64,000 nucleotides of DNA, from positions 35,447,144 through 35,511,143 of the forward strand of contig NC_052392.1 of the NCBI RefSeq assembly GCF_009389715.1, written 5' to 3'. The position numbers and the translations under genes are program-made. The stretch comes from Phoenix dactylifera. Taxonomy: Eukaryota > Streptophyta > Magnoliopsida > Arecales > Arecaceae. How positions within the stretch are numbered: position 1 is the stretch's first letter; every line of letters starts with the position of its first letter. This document shows positions 60,701 to 64,000 of this stretch, piece after piece. The notes beneath the pieces were generated by a model. That model saw nothing but the letters and a program-made list of their open reading frames with translations, searched no databases and was not told the origin of the DNA.

Positions 60701-62115
60701 CTTCATGCAAACCATATCATCAGAGAAGCTAAGAAATGATACATGTTTCCTATGAATAAGAATTCTAGGGGTTACCAATGTAAGATAAATGAGTTACCAA
60801 TAGGCCATCAAATCTACGAAGATGGACTTCATCTACCATACATCGCCTATCAAGTCTGCAGACTTTTCCATAAACACCCCATTTGCTGTTCAACTCAGTT
60901 GATGGTGAACCAAGCGTAGTACTAAAAGCAGAAGAGGCATCTTTTTCCTTCAACTTATTAGAGGAGAGTGCATCAGTCTCACATGCAGCAGCAGACAAGC
61001 CAAGGGAAGATGGATTGGAGGACCTACAAGATGTACCCACACTATTCCTGGCAGTAAGCATTTTTTGATTTTCTTCTGAATTTCTTTCAGCTCTACATGC
61101 CAAGGCCCGAAGGTTCACAGGAAGATCAGATCTAATAATTCTTTCAAGAAAAATGGCTGGAAAATTAAATCTTGGTATCACATTGACTTCATAAGATAAA
61201 ATCGCTGTTGAAGATCTGGGAGACAGAAATAAAAGCAAGCAACTTTTGATCAGATAATGCTGTAATGATAACAATTTGCAACATAAATACATCTAAAAGA
61301 ACATAGACAAGGAACAACAATAGCATCAGTAGGCAGTCTTTAGACCTGAAATACCATGTTTATTACATGCACAGATACACACAAATAGAAAACATTGGCA
61401 ACATATCTAACAAGACATATGAGCAATCATAACATCAGACAACAGTCATATAATTCTGTATACAACAATTACGGGACCAAAAGACGGCACGCACACATAG
61501 TCATGGTAACAGACAATTGACCAACAACAAAAACAGCAGCTGTGGCTACATAAACAAATCCAACCCCATAGGATTAAACATCTTATGCTTTTGGTTGATC
61601 CATGTCAGTCACATCAGCTCCCTGCAACTAAACTCAAAATCAACTGGAAAAAAATTCTATAACATCACCCAATCAGCTGCAGCAAACAACTCAGGACTCT
61701 ATATAGCAAATTATTCAACAAAACAAGGACTCTATGATTATAATATTTTATCACAAGATCTTTACAAAGAGGCCATTTAGAGAATTGATTTTAAAAGAAA
61801 AATGAAACAAAAATAGCTTAGTATGGATATATTTTCACCTTCTAGCTAAACTCAGTTGCATAAGAAATTTTCATTCAATGTTCGCATTTATTAAAGGTGG
61901 AGTCTAATCAGCTTGTTCAGAGATAAAGAGTTCAACAAAATGTCCAAGTAGGTATAAGAAAGAGAGAATGCATGAATACAGTGCATGTCTGATGCTGAAT
62001 CAGATCAACTTTTTTTGTTCAAAACCAACCTTGGACCAGCTTTGACAGACCATTTCCCCTCAAACTTCTTAAAGTCCCCATCAACCATGGAGTAATGTAG
62101 CTCACGCCCATTAGC
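54791..62115 (-). CDS. HCF145: HCF145-like plastid RNA-binding protein, eight 3' exons (5' end outside window)
   Basis: Exons in gene order: 62115-62030, 61215-60798, 60700-60600, 60177-60111, 57870-57643, 56721-56269, 55665-55593, 55035-54791. All junctions are GT-AG and the phases agree, giving 556 residues and a TAA stop. The first two exons hold the end of one SRPBCC (START-like) domain (MVDGDFKKFEGKWSV, ILSYEVNVIPRFNFPA). Exons 3-6 hold a second (VKAPIREVWNVL, VEGDFDSFQGKW). Exons 6-8 hold two TMR repeats, GFMPMRKQLRMHGRVDIEKA and AYMPSRKSFERAGRYDIARA. This order is that of Arabidopsis HCF145, a chloroplast protein needed for psaA mRNA stability that binds RNA through its TMR repeats. 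The transit peptide and the start of the first SRPBCC domain lie upstream. A copia fragment at 63 kb probably lies in the next intron. Confidence 0.9.
58481..58600. repeat. Tandem duplication of 60 bp
   Basis: Two 60-bp copies lie head to tail with two differences (CTACGG/CTAAGG and CAACAAC/CAAAAAC). The high identity points to a recent duplication within the intron. Confidence 0.95.
59364..59641. mobile_element. Non-autonomous hAT-type element, 278 bp
   Basis: An exact 8-bp duplication, GGTCAAAC, flanks it (59356-59363 and 59642-59649). The left end is CATGGCCGGTACGTACC; the right end on the other strand is CAAGGTTTGCCGCACCGG. The interior is made of GGTACCGG and CGGTACGG words. No coding capacity. 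It belongs with the elements at 16529 and 51548. Confidence 0.88.
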
Positions 62116-62985
62116 CTAGGCACAGGAATTCGTTCACAATCGTTACAGATTTTAGTGAAACAAAATATGGGGTACAAAAACTGGATGAGTTCTCAAATAA
62201 ATAATGGGTAAACTTCAAACGGATATGTAGCTGATGTTATATGCAAACACGAACTTCAAAACAAAAATGCTACACAGTACACACATATCTATAATCTTTG
62301 CACATGCAACTAGTAAAAATGGCAAAACAATAGAAAACAAATCCAGTGCAATGTTAAAGAAGTTTTTTGGAACATAAACACAAATATTTCTGGATAATAC
62401 AAAAAAAATTTAGATCTGTGGTGAAGTTATCAAGTCTGCTACTAGAAAAGGAAATCAAGATAAAAGAGGATTCAAAATTCATTTTCCACTTTTAAAATTT
62501 TTTTAACAAAATATTAGGAACAACTGTGGAATAAGAATCAAACTCTAATAAACTATATAACTCAAAAACCATGCATTTTGCATACTCTATCATTTTGTTT
62601 TTGTACCTTGATACACAAGTTGGAAGTCGATACCATTGCTTCTGATAAACATGGATTCTTCACAGTACATAAACAACCAGAACTATAACATTTATTCCAT
62701 CAATTTGGCATTGGCCCCATGGGCTTCAATCCAAGCCATATTTTACAATGTGCATTCCTAAAAATAAATACGAGAATAAGAGGAGAGTCGCACTGGCGTT
62801 ACCAGACAGGAAATCTCTCTGATATGCTCAACCAAAACATGGATGTGGATGGGCTCTCTAGTAGTCATATCACACTTGATCTCTAATGGTCATGTTTATG
62901 CTTGGGCAGACTTGTTGATGGTCATAATTCGTTTATGCTTGATGTAGTTGGGAATATAATGAAAATGCATCTTCTTCTGCTTATA
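62116..62985. other. Probable HCF145 intron, non-coding
   Basis: AT-rich sequence directly upstream of the HCF145 exon acceptor (GTGCCTAG/GCTAAT). I find no further HCF145 exon here on the minus strand, so the intron appears to extend past the retroelement and out of the window. Confidence 0.55.
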
Positions 62986-64000
62986 TTGACTGTTCTTAGT
63001 TTGTTGATTCTTACACTTGCAATCTTAGACTTGATCATATAGGTAAGGATAAAATAAAGAGAATGATCAGTAAAGGTTTCATACCAAATCTGGAAAATGT
63101 TGAATTTGAAACATGTGAATATTGTTTGTCTGGCAAAATATCTAGACTTCCTTTTCCAAAAGAAAATAGAGCAGCTGAATTACTTGATGTTATTCATTAT
63201 AATATATATGGCCCTTTGAACGTAAAAACACACGGAAATAAACAAATATTTTCTCACATTTATAGATGATTTTTCCAGATATGGTTATGTTTATCTGATC
63301 AGTAGAAAATCAGAAGCCCTAGAAGTATTTAAAGAATATAAAAGAGAGGTAGAAAATCAGTTGGGAAGGAAAATTAAAGTACTTAGAACTGATAAAGGAA
63401 GTGAGTATAACTCAATTGAATTTGATAATTTTGCAAAAAAAAATGAAATTATTCATCAAACCATTATGCACTCTCCACAATAAAACGGTGTCACCGAAAG
63501 GCGTAATAGAACTCTTAGATATGACTAGATCAATGCTTGTTCATGCTTCTTTGCCTAAAATTTTCTGGGGTGAAACATTGAGTACGATAATGTATATATT
63601 AAATAAGGTTCCTACTAAAGCTACAGAGTCAACCTCATATGAATTATGGACAGGTAGAAAACCTGATCTAAGTAAGTTAAGAAAATGGGGTTCATTAGTT
63701 TAAGCATTAGTACCACAACCTCTTAGAAATAAATTGGATCCTAAGTCCAAAAAATATTGCTTTATAGGTTATCCCGAAGCTTCATAATAGATTTTATAAT
63801 GAAGAAAAGGATCTAGTAGAAAACAGAGATGCAATTCCTAGAAGAACCTAATGAAAACAACCAATCAATAATTAATGACCCTCTTGAAGTAATTGAAGAA
63901 ATAAGTCCATTCGAATCAAATAATGAGAATGTCAATGAAAATGGTGAACAAACTTCAAATCAACTTCGCGGCAGACAAAGACCTAGAGGACCTCCATCAT
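62986..64000 (+). pseudogene. Broken Ty1/copia fragment: GAG-pre-integrase and integrase
   Basis: The reading LRLDHIGKDKIKRM with CEYCLSGK is a GAG-pre-integrase zinc-binding segment. After a frameshift near 63245 come FIDDFSRYGYVYL and VLRTDKGSEYN, integrase core motifs with two of the acidic residues. The NGV-ERRNRTL motif follows an in-frame stop near 63481; another shift follows, then FWGE and LRKWGS with a stop near 63703. It is therefore not active. Reverse transcriptase would lie beyond the window. Its orientation is opposite to the HCF145 gene. Confidence 0.85.

Overview
The window is nuclear DNA of a flowering plant. The genes have GT-AG introns, a miR160 target site, a eukaryotic tRNA, a plastid-DNA insert and many small plant transposons. 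GC-rich 5' exons that become AT-rich towards the 3' end (ARF, SF3A1 and F-box genes) point to a monocot. A palm is my best guess, by inference only.

Layout. 1-6.2 kb: the 3' part of an ARF17-like auxin response factor gene (+), with a 4.5-kb intron and a miR160 site; its 3' UTR may continue after an 11.3-kb intron at 17.5-18.8 kb. 6.2-26 kb: transposon-rich DNA holding a 2.1-kb Ty3/gypsy LTR, a 300-bp tandem repeat interrupted by a hAT-type element, further hAT-type and Tourist-type elements, a tRNA-like SINE carrying a nested insertion, and a decayed gypsy-type gag region. 26.5-27.7 kb: a two-exon gene (-) for a small Cys/His-motif protein. 30.5 kb: a plastid psbD fragment. 32.3 kb: tRNA-Ala(AGC). 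36.5 kb: a second SINE. 38.6 kb: an orphan ARP3-like exon. 40.9-43.5 kb: SF3A1 (-), divergent from a single-exon F-box gene (+, 43.9-45.0 kb). 45-54 kb: a 200-bp inverted repeat, a probable solo LTR, a 213-bp tandem duplication and a GC-rich fold-back hAT-type element. 54.8-62.1 kb: eight 3' exons of an HCF145-like gene (-). 63-64 kb: a broken Ty1/copia integrase region, probably within the next upstream intron of that gene.

The genes are ordinary neighbours and not a pathway cluster: auxin transcription (ARF17), U2 snRNP splicing (SF3A1), probable ubiquitin-ligase substrate choice (F-box) and plastid psaA mRNA stability (HCF145). SF3A1 and the F-box gene share a short divergent promoter region.

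The most unusual content is in the repeats. At least five short DNA elements have 8-bp target duplications, exact in three and near-exact in two, that can be read directly. A gypsy LTR contains a five-copy 26-bp array in which each unit forms a hairpin with a compensating base-pair change. One hAT-type element is a GC-rich fold-back. I did not see a new multi-gene system.
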